This document shows, in pieces, positions 33,948-43,085 of a stretch of 64,000 bases of DNA. A program made the translations under genes and the position numbers. The notes under the pieces were generated by a model, which saw only the letters and a list, made by a program, of their open reading frames with translations, had not been told where the DNA came from and did not search any database. The stretch lies in contig NZ_JASISW010000003.1 in the NCBI RefSeq assembly GCF_030063335.1, forward strand, positions 1 through 64,000, read 5' to 3'. The stretch's first letter is position 1; each line of letters starts with the position of its first letter. The DNA comes from Rhodococcus sp. G-MC3. GTDB lineage: Bacteria; Actinomycetota; Actinomycetes; Mycobacteriales; Mycobacteriaceae.

Positions 33948-35312
33948 TTACTTGAATGCTTGACCCTGCTCACGGTCGAGGACGGTCTCCGACTTGTTCC
34001 GCAGCACGAAGATGTACACCGCGAGTGAAATCGCGATCACCACCGTCACGTACAGGATGAACCACGGAACGTGCCCACCGCTCTTCGCGGCCTGGTAGAT
34101 CAACGGAGCCGTACCGCCGAATACTGAGTTCGCAAGGGCGTATCCCAGACCGACGCCGAGAGCGCGCACGTGAGAGGGGAACAACTCCGCTTTCACGATT
34201 GCGTTGATCGAGGTGTATCCGGTCAAGATGACATAACCCACGCAGACCAGCGCGAGGGACTGCACCACCGAGGTCGCCGACGGCAAGTACGTGATCAGGA
34301 CGTAGGTGTAGAGCACGCCGCCGATGCCGAAGAACACGAGGAGTGGCTTACGACCCACCTTGTCGCTGAGCATTCCGCCGATGGGCTGCAGCAGCATCAG
34401 GAAGACCAGGGAGGCGAGGTTGATCCACGTTCCAGTCATGCCCCGGTCCTCGTAGGCGGACTTGATCATCGAGGGTGCGTTGACGCTGTAGGTGTAGAAC
34501 GCGATGGTGCCACCGATCGTCACCATGAAGCAGAGCACGAGCGCGCGCCAGTGATTGGTGACCAGTTCCTTCATGGACCCTGACGATTTGTCAGCTCCGC
34601 TGCGAACGGCCTCTAGCTGATCCTTGGTCAGTGATTCGTCCATGCTGCGACGCAACCAGAACACCACTACCGCGGCGATGCCGCCGATGAGGAAGGCTAT
34701 GCGCCAACCGAATTCCTCGATCTGTTGACGGTCGAGGAACACCTGCAAGATCAACAGGGTCACCTGCGCCAACACGTGTCCACCGATAAGAGTGACGTAC
34801 TGGAACGACGAGAAGAATCCACGACGCTCACGGGTGGCGGCCTCTGACATGTATGTCGCCGACGCGCCGTACTCGCCGCCAGTCGCGAAGCCCTGCACCA
34901 GACGGGACAGGATCAAGATCACCGCTGCCCACACACCGATACTCTCCCGACCCGGGGTGAACGCGATGACCAGCGAGCACGCCGCCATCATCGAGACGCT
35001 GAACGTCAAGGCGGCGCGTCGACCGTTTCTGTCCGCATAGCGGCCGAAGAACCATGATCCGACCGGCCGCATCAGGAACGTGACCGCGAAAATCCCGTAC
35101 ACGTACAGCGTGGAGTTCTTGTCCGCCGAATCGAAGAACTGATTCTCGAAATACGTGGCGAACACGGTGTAGACGTACACGTCGTACCACTCGACGAGGT
35201 TGCCCGACGAACCGCGCAAGGTGTTGAACACCGCACGCCTGGTAGCGGCGGGAGATGAGACAGGCGGGGCTGAGCTCGGCGTATCGGCGGTCGAGGTGGC
35301 CTCGTTGGCCAT
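33948..35312 (-). CDS. MFS transporter, metabolite:H+ symporter type
   Basis: ATG near 35312 follows GGAAGGA and gives about 454 residues with twelve membrane segments. The cytoplasmic loop motif FFGRYADRNGRRAAL, LVQGFATGGEYG and the late GGMLSDKVGRKPLL are typical of the metabolite:H+ symporter subfamily (citrate, shikimate, alpha-ketoglutarate and osmolyte carriers). The substrate is probably an organic acid. It lies between the TAXI gene and the two-component system in the same direction. Confidence 0.85.
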   Translation of the reverse strand: MANEATSTADTPSSAPPVSSPAATRRAVFNTLRGSSGNLVEWYDVYVYTVFATYFENQFFDSADKNSTLYVYGIFAVTFLMRPVGSWFFGRYADRNGRRAALTFSVSMMAACSLVIAFTPGRESIGVWAAVILILSRLVQGFATGGEYGASATYMSEAATRERRGFFSSFQYVTLIGGHVLAQVTLLILQVFLDRQQIEEFGWRIAFLIGGIAAVVVFWLRRSMDESLTKDQLEAVRSGADKSSGSMKELVTNHWRALVLCFMVTIGGTIAFYTYSVNAPSMIKSAYEDRGMTGTWINLASLVFLMLLQPIGGMLSDKVGRKPLLVFFGIGGVLYTYVLITYLPSATSVVQSLALVCVGYVILTGYTSINAIVKAELFPSHVRALGVGLGYALANSVFGGTAPLIYQAAKSGGHVPWFILYVTVVIAISLAVYIFVLRNKSETVLDREQGQAFK

Positions 35313-35432
35313 GGGCGGTCCTTCCACAGAGGGCAGATGCTGGTTGCTCGAAGCTCTCGGCAACCGAGGTACCCCTACTGTGACCGTAGGCACAGCGCAG
35401 AACCAAGCTGTTTCGTATTTCCTAACACTCCC

Positions 35433-36893
35433 TTAGGAAAGGGGCCTGCTCTCTACGATCCTGGGTAGCCGTAGATCGATTCGCAGCCCGGACGGTCGCG
35501 CTGCACGGACCTCCAGAGATCCACCGGCACGCTCGCTGAGAGCCGCAGCGATCGACAGTCCCAGACCAGTTCCCTCGCCGTCCGCACTCGACCCGCGATA
35601 GAACCGGTCGACGACCAACGGGAGCTCGTCGGTGGGCACTCCCGGTCCGGAATCGGAAACCCACACGGCGATAGAGCCTTGTCGAGCTTGCACCCCGATC
35701 TCCACGTCCGCGCCGTCGCCGGCATACTTCGTGGCATTGCTGAGAAGAGCATCCACAATACGAATCAGGTCGTCTTCCGGAAGCGCAGCATGGTAATTGT
35801 CCTGTTCGTCAGTGGTTACGACCCGCGAGCTGATTCCTGCCGCTGCCATTGTGCTCGACCAGAATTCGACGCGGCCGGCCACTGTAGCGCCCACGTCGCA
35901 CCCGATCGCCTGCATGTTTCCGGCCATCCCTGTTGCGGGCGTCTCGGCAGCAGCGAGGACTAGCAGATCTTCGACGACGGTGCTGAGCCGGTCGATTTCG
36001 CGTGTCGTCTTCAGGTGCGCTTCGGCCACCGATTCCGGCACCCGCATTCCCAAGATATCCAGTCGAATTCTCAATGCTGCCAATGGGTTACGCAGAGCGT
36101 GAGCTGTGTCGGCGACGAGTCGACGCTGCGCCGTCGTGGCCGACTCGACGTCGTCGGCCATTGCGTCGAAAGCGCCGGACAACTCCCGGACCTCGGGTGG
36201 CCCGACGTACGCAGCCGGCTTGGGCGGTCGTGTCTCTTCGGCCGGTACCGAGTTGTTGAACTTGTCGCCGAACGAGTTCACGCGTGACGACAGCGCGGTA
36301 AGTGGACGAACCACCCAGCGCGACAACGCAGCAGCGATCACTGCGATGGTCACGAGAATCAGCAGGGCTCCGGCAGCGATCACCACCCATGCCAGTGCGA
36401 CATCTCTGCGGGCGGCAGCGGTGGATGCATCGATCACCACGGCACCGTCGACCTGAGTTCCCCCGCCCACCGGAGTAGCGATCAACACCGAGGACGGTGA
36501 CCACGGCGCCAAACCCGAAGGGACGTCACCACGCTGGTTCCGCAGAGCTCCGGCGATCGATCGCCGAACATCGGCCCGGTCGACGTCGAGGCCCGCTAGA
36601 GCGCGCACCGTTCCATTTCGGTCGACGACGGCGATCCCCTCGTCGTACAAATTGTTGTAGCGTTGCAGCGACTCTCGCAGCCGCGGCACTCCGGACTCGT
36701 CCTCTCGCGAGCTGAGTTCGGCGAAGAATGTCACTGCAGAGGAACGGTTTTCAGCGAATCTCTGAACTCTTTCCCGGCCGACGAGCACCGCCAACGGAAC
36801 CGACAGTGCCAGCACGACGACGGTGGAGTAGATCATCAGCACCATCAGGACACGCCGTCGCACGTCAGGTGTCCCAGCGGTAACCGAAGCCAC
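35433..36893 (-). CDS. Sensor histidine kinase
   Basis: The 486-residue protein from GTG 36893 has an N-terminal membrane segment (VVVLALSVPLAVLV), an extracellular sensor part to about 165, a second segment (WVVIAAGALLILVTIAVIAAA), a HAMP-like region, the phospho-acceptor His in LVADTAHALRNPLAALRI and an ATPase domain (ALLSNATKYAGDG; VSDSGPGVP; GTGLGLSI). Its start lies inside the 3' end of the response-regulator gene, the standard coupled arrangement. The MFS and TAXI genes downstream are likely targets. Confidence 0.9.
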   Translation of the reverse strand: MASVTAGTPDVRRRVLMVLMIYSTVVVLALSVPLAVLVGRERVQRFAENRSSAVTFFAELSSREDESGVPRLRESLQRYNNLYDEGIAVVDRNGTVRALAGLDVDRADVRRSIAGALRNQRGDVPSGLAPWSPSSVLIATPVGGGTQVDGAVVIDASTAAARRDVALAWVVIAAGALLILVTIAVIAAALSRWVVRPLTALSSRVNSFGDKFNNSVPAEETRPPKPAAYVGPPEVRELSGAFDAMADDVESATTAQRRLVADTAHALRNPLAALRIRLDILGMRVPESVAEAHLKTTREIDRLSTVVEDLLVLAAAETPATGMAGNMQAIGCDVGATVAGRVEFWSSTMAAAGISSRVVTTDEQDNYHAALPEDDLIRIVDALLSNATKYAGDGADVEIGVQARQGSIAVWVSDSGPGVPTDELPLVVDRFYRGSSADGEGTGLGLSIAAALSERAGGSLEVRAARPSGLRIDLRLPRIVESRPLS

Positions 36894-37530
36894 GGATGGT
36901 GGCGATGATGCCGGAGCGCCCGAGCTTGGATCGCAATCCCGTCATGTGGACGTCGAGTGTGCGGGAAATCGCCACGTAAGCATCGCCCCAGATGGCATCC
37001 ATCAGTTGTTCGCGACTGACCGCCTCACCGCGTCGAGATGCGAGGTGAGCAAGCAGTTCGAACTCTTTGGTGGTCAAAGTGATCTCTTTACCGCCGACCT
37101 CGACGCTGCGGCCGACCAGATCGACGACGACATCGCCGAGGATCAACCCGTCGGCGTCTAAATCGGTCGACGCACTTCGGCGACGGGCCGCCACCTGCAG
37201 ACGCGCGTGCAGCTCCCCGAGCCGAGCAGGTTTGACGACGTAGTCGTCCGCACCACCGCGTAGCGCCCGCACCACCGACCTTTCATCGTCGCGCGCGGTC
37301 AGCACCACCACCGGGACCGAACTCAACGTCCGCAGTTTGCGAAGAACCTCCAGGCCATCCATGTCAGGCAGTCCGAGATCGAGCAGGATGACGTCCAGGT
37401 CGTGGTATCGGAGCAGCACATCGGCACCGCGGCGCATACGGACAGGCACATTTCCGACCTCGGTCAGCGCGTCGACCAGCGCGTCACCGACACCGTCGTC
37501 GTCCTCCACCACACCGATACGCATCCCCAT
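36865..37530 (-). CDS. OmpR-family response regulator
   Basis: The start at ATG 37530 (MGMRIGVVEDDDG) gives 221 residues. The receiver domain has the acidic pocket EDDD, the phospho-Asp in ILLDLGLPDMDG and the Lys in YVVKPARL. The C-terminal winged helix shows LTTKEFELLAHLASRRGEAV and DVHMTGLRSKLG. A much longer upstream frame is antisense to the lipase gene and is not coding. It partners the kinase with which it overlaps. Confidence 0.92.
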   Translation of the reverse strand: MGMRIGVVEDDDGVGDALVDALTEVGNVPVRMRRGADVLLRYHDLDVILLDLGLPDMDGLEVLRKLRTLSSVPVVVLTARDDERSVVRALRGGADDYVVKPARLGELHARLQVAARRRSASTDLDADGLILGDVVVDLVGRSVEVGGKEITLTTKEFELLAHLASRRGEAVSREQLMDAIWGDAYVAISRTLDVHMTGLRSKLGRSGIIATIRGFGYRWDT

Positions 37531-37624
37531 CAAGATAGGCCACAGCCGTTCGATCACCCGCAGTCGTTCGTTCACCCGCAGCGACAGACTCGGCCCGTAA
37601 GGGGAGGCGCGAGCCGGCGCCGAC

Positions 37625-38482
37625 GTGCGCGACCAGCGAGTGGGCCCGGAGTTCAAGGGCACACTGGATGGAGTGTTCGCCTCCCTCGCCCCGGCTCGCC
37701 GCCGCCTCGTCTTCGGTGTACTCGCCCTTGTCCTGATCGGGGTCGTCGTTGCCGCGGCGGCTATTGCGGGCTCGCGCAGCACGAGTGACCCCGTCGCCAG
37801 CGTCGACCAGTCGGTGCCCGGGCCGGTGCTGCTGGTCCCCGGGTACGGCGGTTCCACCGATGCGTTGGACGTGCTCGCGGCCGGGCTGCGGGCTGGCGGC
37901 CGCGACGCCACCGTGGTGGCGCTACCCGACGGCGGCACCGGGGACCTGACCGTGCAGGCGGGCACCCTGGCGGGCGCCGCCGACGATGCGCTGACCCGGA
38001 CCGGAGCGACGTCGGTCGACGTCGTCGGATACTCCGCGGGCGGAGTGGTTGCCCGGATCTGGGCCGCTGACCGCGGTGGTGCCGAACAGGCCCGCCGTAT
38101 CGTGACTCTCGGCTCCCCGCACCACGGCACCCAGGTAGCCGGGTTGGCGGCCGATCTCGCGCCCGATCAGTGCCCGACGGCCTGTCAGCAGCTCGCCCCG
38201 GGCAGCTCTGTGCTCGCCGCACTGAACTCCGACGACGAGACGCCGGCGGGGCCGCAGTGGGTGTCGATCTGGACGGAAGTGGATCAGGTGGTGACGCCGC
38301 CGACTACGGCCGGCTTGGACGGCGCAGTGAACATCCCCGTCCAGAGCGTGTGCGCGGACTCTACCGTCGACCACGGCAACCTGCCCCGTGATCCGCTCAT
38401 CGCCGCGATCGTGTCCGCCGAGCTGGACGGCAACTCCACCCGCCAGCTGGGAGCGGGTGACTGCAACAGCCTCAGCTCGTAA
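37625..38482 (+). CDS. Membrane-anchored or secreted lipase/esterase
   Basis: The 285-residue alpha/beta hydrolase from GTG 37625 begins with a hydrophobic segment (LVFGVLALVLIGVVVAAAAIAG, residues about 28-50), an anchor or uncleaved signal. The oxyanion-side motif is LLVPGYGGS, the nucleophile is in GYSAGG, a catalytic-Asp candidate is in WTEVDQVV and the His is in STVDHGNLP. It resembles lipase class 2 / triacylglycerol lipases of actinobacteria. It is divergent from the response regulator and its 3' end overlaps the ABC permease gene by 11 bases. Confidence 0.85.
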   Translation: MRDQRVGPEFKGTLDGVFASLAPARRRLVFGVLALVLIGVVVAAAAIAGSRSTSDPVASVDQSVPGPVLLVPGYGGSTDALDVLAAGLRAGGRDATVVALPDGGTGDLTVQAGTLAGAADDALTRTGATSVDVVGYSAGGVVARIWAADRGGAEQARRIVTLGSPHHGTQVAGLAADLAPDQCPTACQQLAPGSSVLAALNSDDETPAGPQWVSIWTEVDQVVTPPTTAGLDGAVNIPVQSVCADSTVDHGNLPRDPLIAAIVSAELDGNSTRQLGAGDCNSLSS

Positions 38483-39284
38483 TGTCCTTGGTCGTGAAGT
38501 TCGCCCACGCCGCCCCCAGCAGGACGACGACGTACACCGCCTGTAATCCGACGCCGCGCAGCAGGTCCCGCATCGGCACCGGGTCGCGGAACAGGTCGAC
38601 GAAGGCCAGCCAGTATCGCGTCGGCAGATACGGCGCGATGGCGTCGGCGGCATCCAGAGTCAGCAGTAGCGAGCTGGCGATGAGGAAGGCGAGCGCGCCC
38701 AGCGTCGCGGCGAGCGGGGAGTCGGTCAAGGTCGAGAGGAACAGCCCCATGGCGGCCACCCCAAGCATGGACAGGGTCACGTAGAACACGGCGATGACGG
38801 TGCGCACGGCGACCTGCTCTCCGGTCAACGGCGTGCCGGAGACACTGGCGACGCCCGCCAGAGTCGATGTGTCGAACAGCGTGGTGCCGACGAAGTACGC
38901 GGTCACGGCAACGACGACGACGGCCAGCAGCACGAAGGCGGCCACCGAGATCAATTTCGCGACCAGCAGCCGCGTTCGTCCCACCGGGCGGGCGAGCAGG
39001 TAACGCAGAGTGCCGGCCTGGGCCTCCCCGGCGACCGAATCGCCGGAGATGACCGACACCGCGACGGGCAGGAACAGTGGCAGCACGATGGCGAGTGCGG
39101 CGAGTGGAAAGAGCTGGCCGTTGCTGAGGACCGCCGAGAGAAAGGCAGGGCCCTCCCCGGGCCGCGGACCGACGTCGGTCAGGGCCAGGAGGACGGCGAC
39201 GATGGTGGGCAGCAGAGTGAGCAGAAGGATGACGACCCAGGTGCGGGGTCGGCTCAACATCGCGCGCAGTTCGACGCCGATCAT
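38472..39284 (-). CDS. ABC transporter permease (ABC-2 type)
   Basis: From ATG 39284 the protein is 270 residues with six membrane segments, e.g. TWVVILLLTLLPTIVAVLLAL and LLVAKLISVAAFVLLAVVVV. The motif GEAQAGTLRYLLARPVGRTR is typical of ABC-2 permeases (T(L)..LLs.Pv.R). The start overlaps the ATPase stop by four bases. It should form the channel of an exporter for a lipid, peptide or drug. Confidence 0.87.
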   Translation of the reverse strand: MIGVELRAMLSRPRTWVVILLLTLLPTIVAVLLALTDVGPRPGEGPAFLSAVLSNGQLFPLAALAIVLPLFLPVAVSVISGDSVAGEAQAGTLRYLLARPVGRTRLLVAKLISVAAFVLLAVVVVAVTAYFVGTTLFDTSTLAGVASVSGTPLTGEQVAVRTVIAVFYVTLSMLGVAAMGLFLSTLTDSPLAATLGALAFLIASSLLLTLDAADAIAPYLPTRYWLAFVDLFRDPVPMRDLLRGVGLQAVYVVVLLGAAWANFTTKDITS

Positions 39285-40243
39285 GCGGTCGCCCCTGTAC
39301 GGGAGGTGCGGCGTGGTGCACGGTGGGCACTGTCGACGCGGTCGGCACTCTCGCCGGTGGCGGCCAGCACGGACTGCTCGAGGCTCATCCGCTGTGGGCT
39401 CAGCTCGCTCACCCGCACCCCGCCCTCGACGAGCAGCTGGTTCAGCACGGTCGAGTCCGAGTGTTCGACGACGAGCTGCTGGCCATAACGCTCGAGGACC
39501 GTGGCGCCCTGGACGTCGGAGAGCAGGGTGACGGCCTGGGCCGGGTCCGGGGTGCGCAGCAGCACCCGGCCGGTGGCCTGCTGCATCGCGGAGAGCTGGT
39601 CTTGCAGGACGAGGCGACCCCGGTCGAGCACTCCCACCCGGTCGCACAGCTGCTCTACCTCGGCCAGCAGGTGGCTGGAGAGGAACACGGTGGTGCCCTG
39701 GGCGTGCAGGCCCAGCAGCAGCTCCCGGATCTCCAGGATTCCCTGGGGGTCGAGGCCGTTGGTCGGTTCGTCGAGGATCAGCAGTTCGGGGGTGCGCATC
39801 AGGGCCGCAGCCAGGCCAAGACGCTGCCGCATGCCGAGGGAGTACTGCTTGACCGGTCGCCGTCCTACCCCGTTCAGACCCACCTGCTCGAGGGCCTCGC
39901 CGACTCGGGTAGTCCGGGTGCGCCGGGAACCTCCCGGTCCGGCCGCGTCGAACAGGGTGAGATTCCTCCGTCCGGACAGGTTGGGGTACGCGGCGGGGTT
40001 CTCGATCAGTGCCCCCACGCGCGGCAGCACGCTAGTGCGTCGACGCGGCATCTCCTCGCCGAGCACCTGCATCTGCCCGGAGGTCGCCAGCACCAGGCCG
40101 AGCAGCATCCGTACTGTCGTCGTCTTGCCGGAGCCGTTGGCACCGACGAAGCCGTAGATGTCGCCGGCGCGCACGTCGAGGTCGACGCCGTCGACCGCCC
40201 GCACCGATCCGTAGCTCTTGGTCAGGCCGGTAGTGCGGATCAT
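39281..40243 (-). CDS. ABC exporter ATP-binding protein
   Basis: ATG 40243 (MIRTTGLTKSYGSVRAV) gives 320 residues. Walker A is GANGSGKTTT, the signature is YSLGMRQRLGLAAAL, Walker B is LLILDEPTNGLDPQ and the switch His is in FLSSHLLAEVE. The family is the CcmA/drug-exporter type that pairs with ABC-2 permeases. Its start overlaps the stop of the LolA/RseB-like gene by four bases, giving a three-gene operon. Confidence 0.9.
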   Translation of the reverse strand: MIRTTGLTKSYGSVRAVDGVDLDVRAGDIYGFVGANGSGKTTTVRMLLGLVLATSGQMQVLGEEMPRRRTSVLPRVGALIENPAAYPNLSGRRNLTLFDAAGPGGSRRTRTTRVGEALEQVGLNGVGRRPVKQYSLGMRQRLGLAAALMRTPELLILDEPTNGLDPQGILEIRELLLGLHAQGTTVFLSSHLLAEVEQLCDRVGVLDRGRLVLQDQLSAMQQATGRVLLRTPDPAQAVTLLSDVQGATVLERYGQQLVVEHSDSTVLNQLLVEGGVRVSELSPQRMSLEQSVLAATGESADRVDSAHRAPRRTSRTGATA

Positions 40244-41328
40244 GTGTCTGCTCCGAGCTGTTGGGCGGCGGTGGCCAGGGTCTGCGGGGTGACGGTGCCC
40301 GAAAGCAAGTAGCGGAGCCCGTCGGCGATGGGCTCGGTGACCAGGACGTTGAGCGGACCGATCGACACCGCGACGCTGTTGCCGGTCACGACAGCACCGG
40401 GGGCGGCCCGCAGTTGGTCGACGAGGCTGCCCGCGGCGCGGCGCGGTAGGGGAGCTGCCACCAGCTCGGTCACGCCGCGGCCGTAGATGCCTACCGAACC
40501 CTGGCCGTCGCGGCCGTTGAGGCCGAGGTCCGCCAGGCTTGCGGGGAGGCCGGCGGTGTCGATTCGGTCGGCGAACGACGCGATGTCGGTGCCGCCCTGC
40601 TGCTGCACGTCGGCACCGGGCGGGGGGCGGAAGCGCACGATATCGGCATTGGGAGTCGCCCCGGAGAAGTCGAGAAAGGTGGTGCTGACGATCGGGCGGG
40701 TGGATCCGGCACCGAGCACGTCGACCTGAAGCGGCAGTCCGGTGTCGGGGTCGACCCACACGTCGACCTCGGTGATTGTGCTCTGCGGCTCCCCGGGGAC
40801 CAGCCGCAGGCCGGGGGCGTCCCGACCGGCGATCCGCCGGGCCGGCAGCCGGCTGACCTCGTCCGCCGTGGCCTCGCTGAGCAGCCGTTGCCCGAGCTCC
40901 GGGGGCAGCAGGTCGGCCTCGCGGGGCAAGCGCAGGCTCGGCTCGGGGACCGGAGTCGACACCGCGGTGTTCTGCTCGTAGTCCCACCGCCACAATCGCG
41001 TCGGGGTTCGGTAGAGATCGCGCTCACCGGCGAGGCGGACGTTGTCGACTCGCCAGCTGTCCGGCCCGAGGTACCAGACGCGCATGCTCGTGGTGTCCCC
41101 GAGCAGATCCGGCAGTCCGCCGAGCCCGTCGGTCACCGGCAGGACAACGCCGCCGACAGCTTGGGCGTAGCCGGAGTACGGGGTCGCAGTCGAGGACTGG
41201 ACGCGGGCCAGCAGGTCGGCCGCGGCGATATCCGACGCACCGACGGGCAATCGCTCGATCACCGAGGGCGTCGCGACGAGCACGGCGACGCCGAGCACCA
41301 CTGCCAACCATCGCCATTCACCACGCAC
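40240..41328 (-). CDS. LolA/RseB-like extracytoplasmic protein
   Basis: The 362-residue protein has an N-terminal signal or anchor (WLAVVLGVAVLVATPSVI) followed by AADLLARVQSSTATPYSGYA, the start of an outer-membrane lipoprotein-sorting (LolA)/RseB-like fold. Later strands include DSWRVDNVRL, TEVDVWVDPDTGLPLQVDVL and FSGATPNADIVRFRPPPGAD. In actinobacteria such proteins may bind lipids or sense envelope stress. Co-translation with an ABC exporter suggests it hands a lipid-like substrate to or from the transporter, or monitors it. Confidence 0.8.
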   Translation of the reverse strand: MRGEWRWLAVVLGVAVLVATPSVIERLPVGASDIAAADLLARVQSSTATPYSGYAQAVGGVVLPVTDGLGGLPDLLGDTTSMRVWYLGPDSWRVDNVRLAGERDLYRTPTRLWRWDYEQNTAVSTPVPEPSLRLPREADLLPPELGQRLLSEATADEVSRLPARRIAGRDAPGLRLVPGEPQSTITEVDVWVDPDTGLPLQVDVLGAGSTRPIVSTTFLDFSGATPNADIVRFRPPPGADVQQQGGTDIASFADRIDTAGLPASLADLGLNGRDGQGSVGIYGRGVTELVAAPLPRRAAGSLVDQLRAAPGAVVTGNSVAVSIGPLNVLVTEPIADGLRYLLSGTVTPQTLATAAQQLGADT

Positions 41329-41479
41329 TCTTTCAACGGTACGGACGTCCCCGTTGGGCTGCAGTGAAGCAGACCGTCACAAGCGAGCATCTCGGGCCTG
41401 CGCTGCGTTCGTTGCGGGTAAGGCTGCGACACGGTGTGACCGGCGTGCGCCTCGTCCGGGGTGCAGGCGTGCTGAGAAA

Positions 41480-42025
41480 TTACCGGTCGACCGAGACTGT
41501 CGCCGGCGCCTGACTGGTGCGGCCCGAGGTGTATCTCCAATAGCCGTAGGTGGCCCAGAGTTCGAGGGGTCCCCACAATACGATCGGCGCGTAGCAGATG
41601 ACCATCACCACCAGCGGTATGCCGCTGACGTGGCCGGCGTCGGGGCGGTGGCCGGTCGCGATCTGCGTCGACATGGAGATGGTGAACAACCAGGTGACTG
41701 CGAGCCCGCCCATGGTCGCCACCGCGATGACCGGCCACCGAGGTACGACTCGACCGAAGATCGTGGTTCCCCATGGCCTGACGAGACCGACGGTCGCAAA
41801 CGCCGCCGCGAGTTGGACGACGCTGAGTCCGAATACGTAGACGTAAGCCAGGACGTGATCGTCACCGAGTTCGAAGTTGCGCAGCTCACCCGTTCCGGGC
41901 ATCGCTCCCACGATCATCAGCACGCGCCACACCGCGGAGGGAACCGTGACGGCGAAGGCTGCCCACGCCACGCGTACGAGCCACCATGGAGGCTGGGGTT
42001 CTAGAATTGTCGTTCTAGTTGGCAT
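41480..42025 (-). CDS. Four-TM hypothetical membrane protein
   Basis: The 181-residue protein from ATG 42025 has about four hydrophobic segments, e.g. LVRVAWAAFAVTVPSAVWRV, VVQLAAAFATVGLV, VIAVATMGGLAVTWLF and VVMVICYAPIVLWGPLELW. No domain is recognised beyond its similarity in layout to small actinobacterial integral membrane proteins. It is divergent from a TetR gene only about 30 bases away, so its expression is likely controlled by that regulator. Confidence 0.7.
   Translation of the reverse strand: MPTRTTILEPQPPWWLVRVAWAAFAVTVPSAVWRVLMIVGAMPGTGELRNFELGDDHVLAYVYVFGLSVVQLAAAFATVGLVRPWGTTIFGRVVPRWPVIAVATMGGLAVTWLFTISMSTQIATGHRPDAGHVSGIPLVVMVICYAPIVLWGPLELWATYGYWRYTSGRTSQAPATVSVDR
42001..42018 (+). 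promoter_or_regulatory. Inverted repeat near divergent TetR/membrane-protein starts
   Basis: CTAGAA and TTCTAG are perfect 6-bp arms separated by TTGTCG. The site overlaps codons 3-8 of the minus-strand membrane-protein gene and is about 40 bases from the TetR start. It may be the TetR operator, but it is short and AT-rich, so chance is possible. Confidence 0.35.
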
Positions 42026-42055
42026 GTTCGCAAAATTACCCCTACGGTGCAAGGT

Positions 42056-42637
42056 GTGGCAAGACCAAGCAAGTTTTCCGTCGAGCAAATTTTGGACGCG
42101 GCCGCGCTGGCTTGCGTGGAACACTGGCGAGACACCACCATTGCGCACGTGGCCGCCGCAGTCGGGGCTCCGACCGGATCGATCTACCACCGGTTCGACT
42201 CGCGCGATGCATTGTTCGGCACTCTCTGGGTGCGCGCGATCAACCGCTTTCACGAAGGCTTGCTGACAGCTTCGCGGATTGATGATCCGTTCGAGGCGAT
42301 GGCGAGCCTGGCGAGAGAAATACCACGGTTCTGCAGGGCCAATCCTCACGACGCCAAGGCGATGACGCTGTACCGCAAGGCCGACCTGGCACGCCTGGTG
42401 CCGGAATCGATGCGAGACACCGTGGCATCCATCAACGACGACATCGACGTGGCGTTGCGCGCGACCACGGCACGGCGATACGGCCGCTTCACCGATCGCC
42501 GGTACCGTCTTGCTCTGCTCGCGACCCGTCAGGGACCGTACGGCTTGATCCGACCGATCGTCGGCGAATTCATACCGCGTGAATTCGACGCAATCTGCGT
42601 AGCGTCGGCAGAAGGCATTCTGGCACTGGGCGATTGA
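42056..42637 (+). CDS. TetR-family transcriptional regulator
   Basis: GTG 42056 (ARPSKFSVEQILDAA) gives about 193 residues; GTG 42047 adds three. The helix-turn-helix is TIAHVAAAVGAPTGSIYHRF, followed by DSRDALFGTLWVRAI. The C-terminal part is typical of TetR sensors. It is divergent from the membrane-protein gene at 41480 and probably represses it. Confidence 0.87.
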   Translation: MARPSKFSVEQILDAAALACVEHWRDTTIAHVAAAVGAPTGSIYHRFDSRDALFGTLWVRAINRFHEGLLTASRIDDPFEAMASLAREIPRFCRANPHDAKAMTLYRKADLARLVPESMRDTVASINDDIDVALRATTARRYGRFTDRRYRLALLATRQGPYGLIRPIVGEFIPREFDAICVASAEGILALGD

Positions 42638-42695
42638 TGCGAAAGGGGCCGTATCCTGGAATGCTGCGGACGCAGCGACATCCGAGTAAAGCGCA

Positions 42696-43085
42696 TCATC
42701 GGAGATTGCCACTGATCACCCAGAGGTGCCCGAACGGGTCTTGGACTCTGCCCTGTCGCTTCCCATACGGACGGTCTTCGACGGGGATCGCAACTACGGC
42801 TCCATGCTGCACCATGCGATCCGCCACCGAGTCCGGATCGTCGACATTGATTGTGATGAGGACCGGTGAGCCGGAAAGCTGGTGAGGATCGTTCCACCCC
42901 CACTCTGAAACGCTCTGTGCCAAAGCGAGAGTTGCTGATCCCACGGTCAGTTCGGCGTGAGTCACCACTCCCTGTGAATCGGTTGCCTGCGTTGTCAATT
43001 CCGCGTCGAGCGCCTTGGAGTAGAAGTCGATCGCTGAAGCGGCATCGGCGACGAGGAGCTTCGGATAGATCTCACTGTTGTTCAT
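42696..43085 (-). CDS. VOC-family (glyoxalase-like) protein
   Basis: From ATG 43085 (MNNSEIYPKLLVADAASAID) the protein is 129 residues with two babb units: FYSKALDAELTTQ and TINVDDPDSVADRMVQHGAV, then DPFGHLWVIS at the end, the usual Asp-Pro-Phe-Gly-His-x-W motif of PhnB-like VOC proteins. The start overlaps the 3' end of the AraC-type gene, which reads the same way, so the two are probably co-regulated. Confidence 0.85.
   Translation of the reverse strand: MNNSEIYPKLLVADAASAIDFYSKALDAELTTQATDSQGVVTHAELTVGSATLALAQSVSEWGWNDPHQLSGSPVLITINVDDPDSVADRMVQHGAVVAIPVEDRPYGKRQGRVQDPFGHLWVISGNLR

Noticed and set aside
36865-38130. A 421-residue open frame that would extend the OmpR regulator upstream by 200 residues.
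   Set aside because: The extra part is antisense to the lipase gene, is Ser/Thr/Pro/Arg-rich without family resemblance, and a normal regulator start exists at 37530.
39281-40993. A 570-residue frame over the ABC ATPase.
   Set aside because: The N-terminal 250 residues are Arg/Pro-rich and antisense-like relative to the LolA-like gene frame; the ATPase begins at 40243 with its own coupled ATG.
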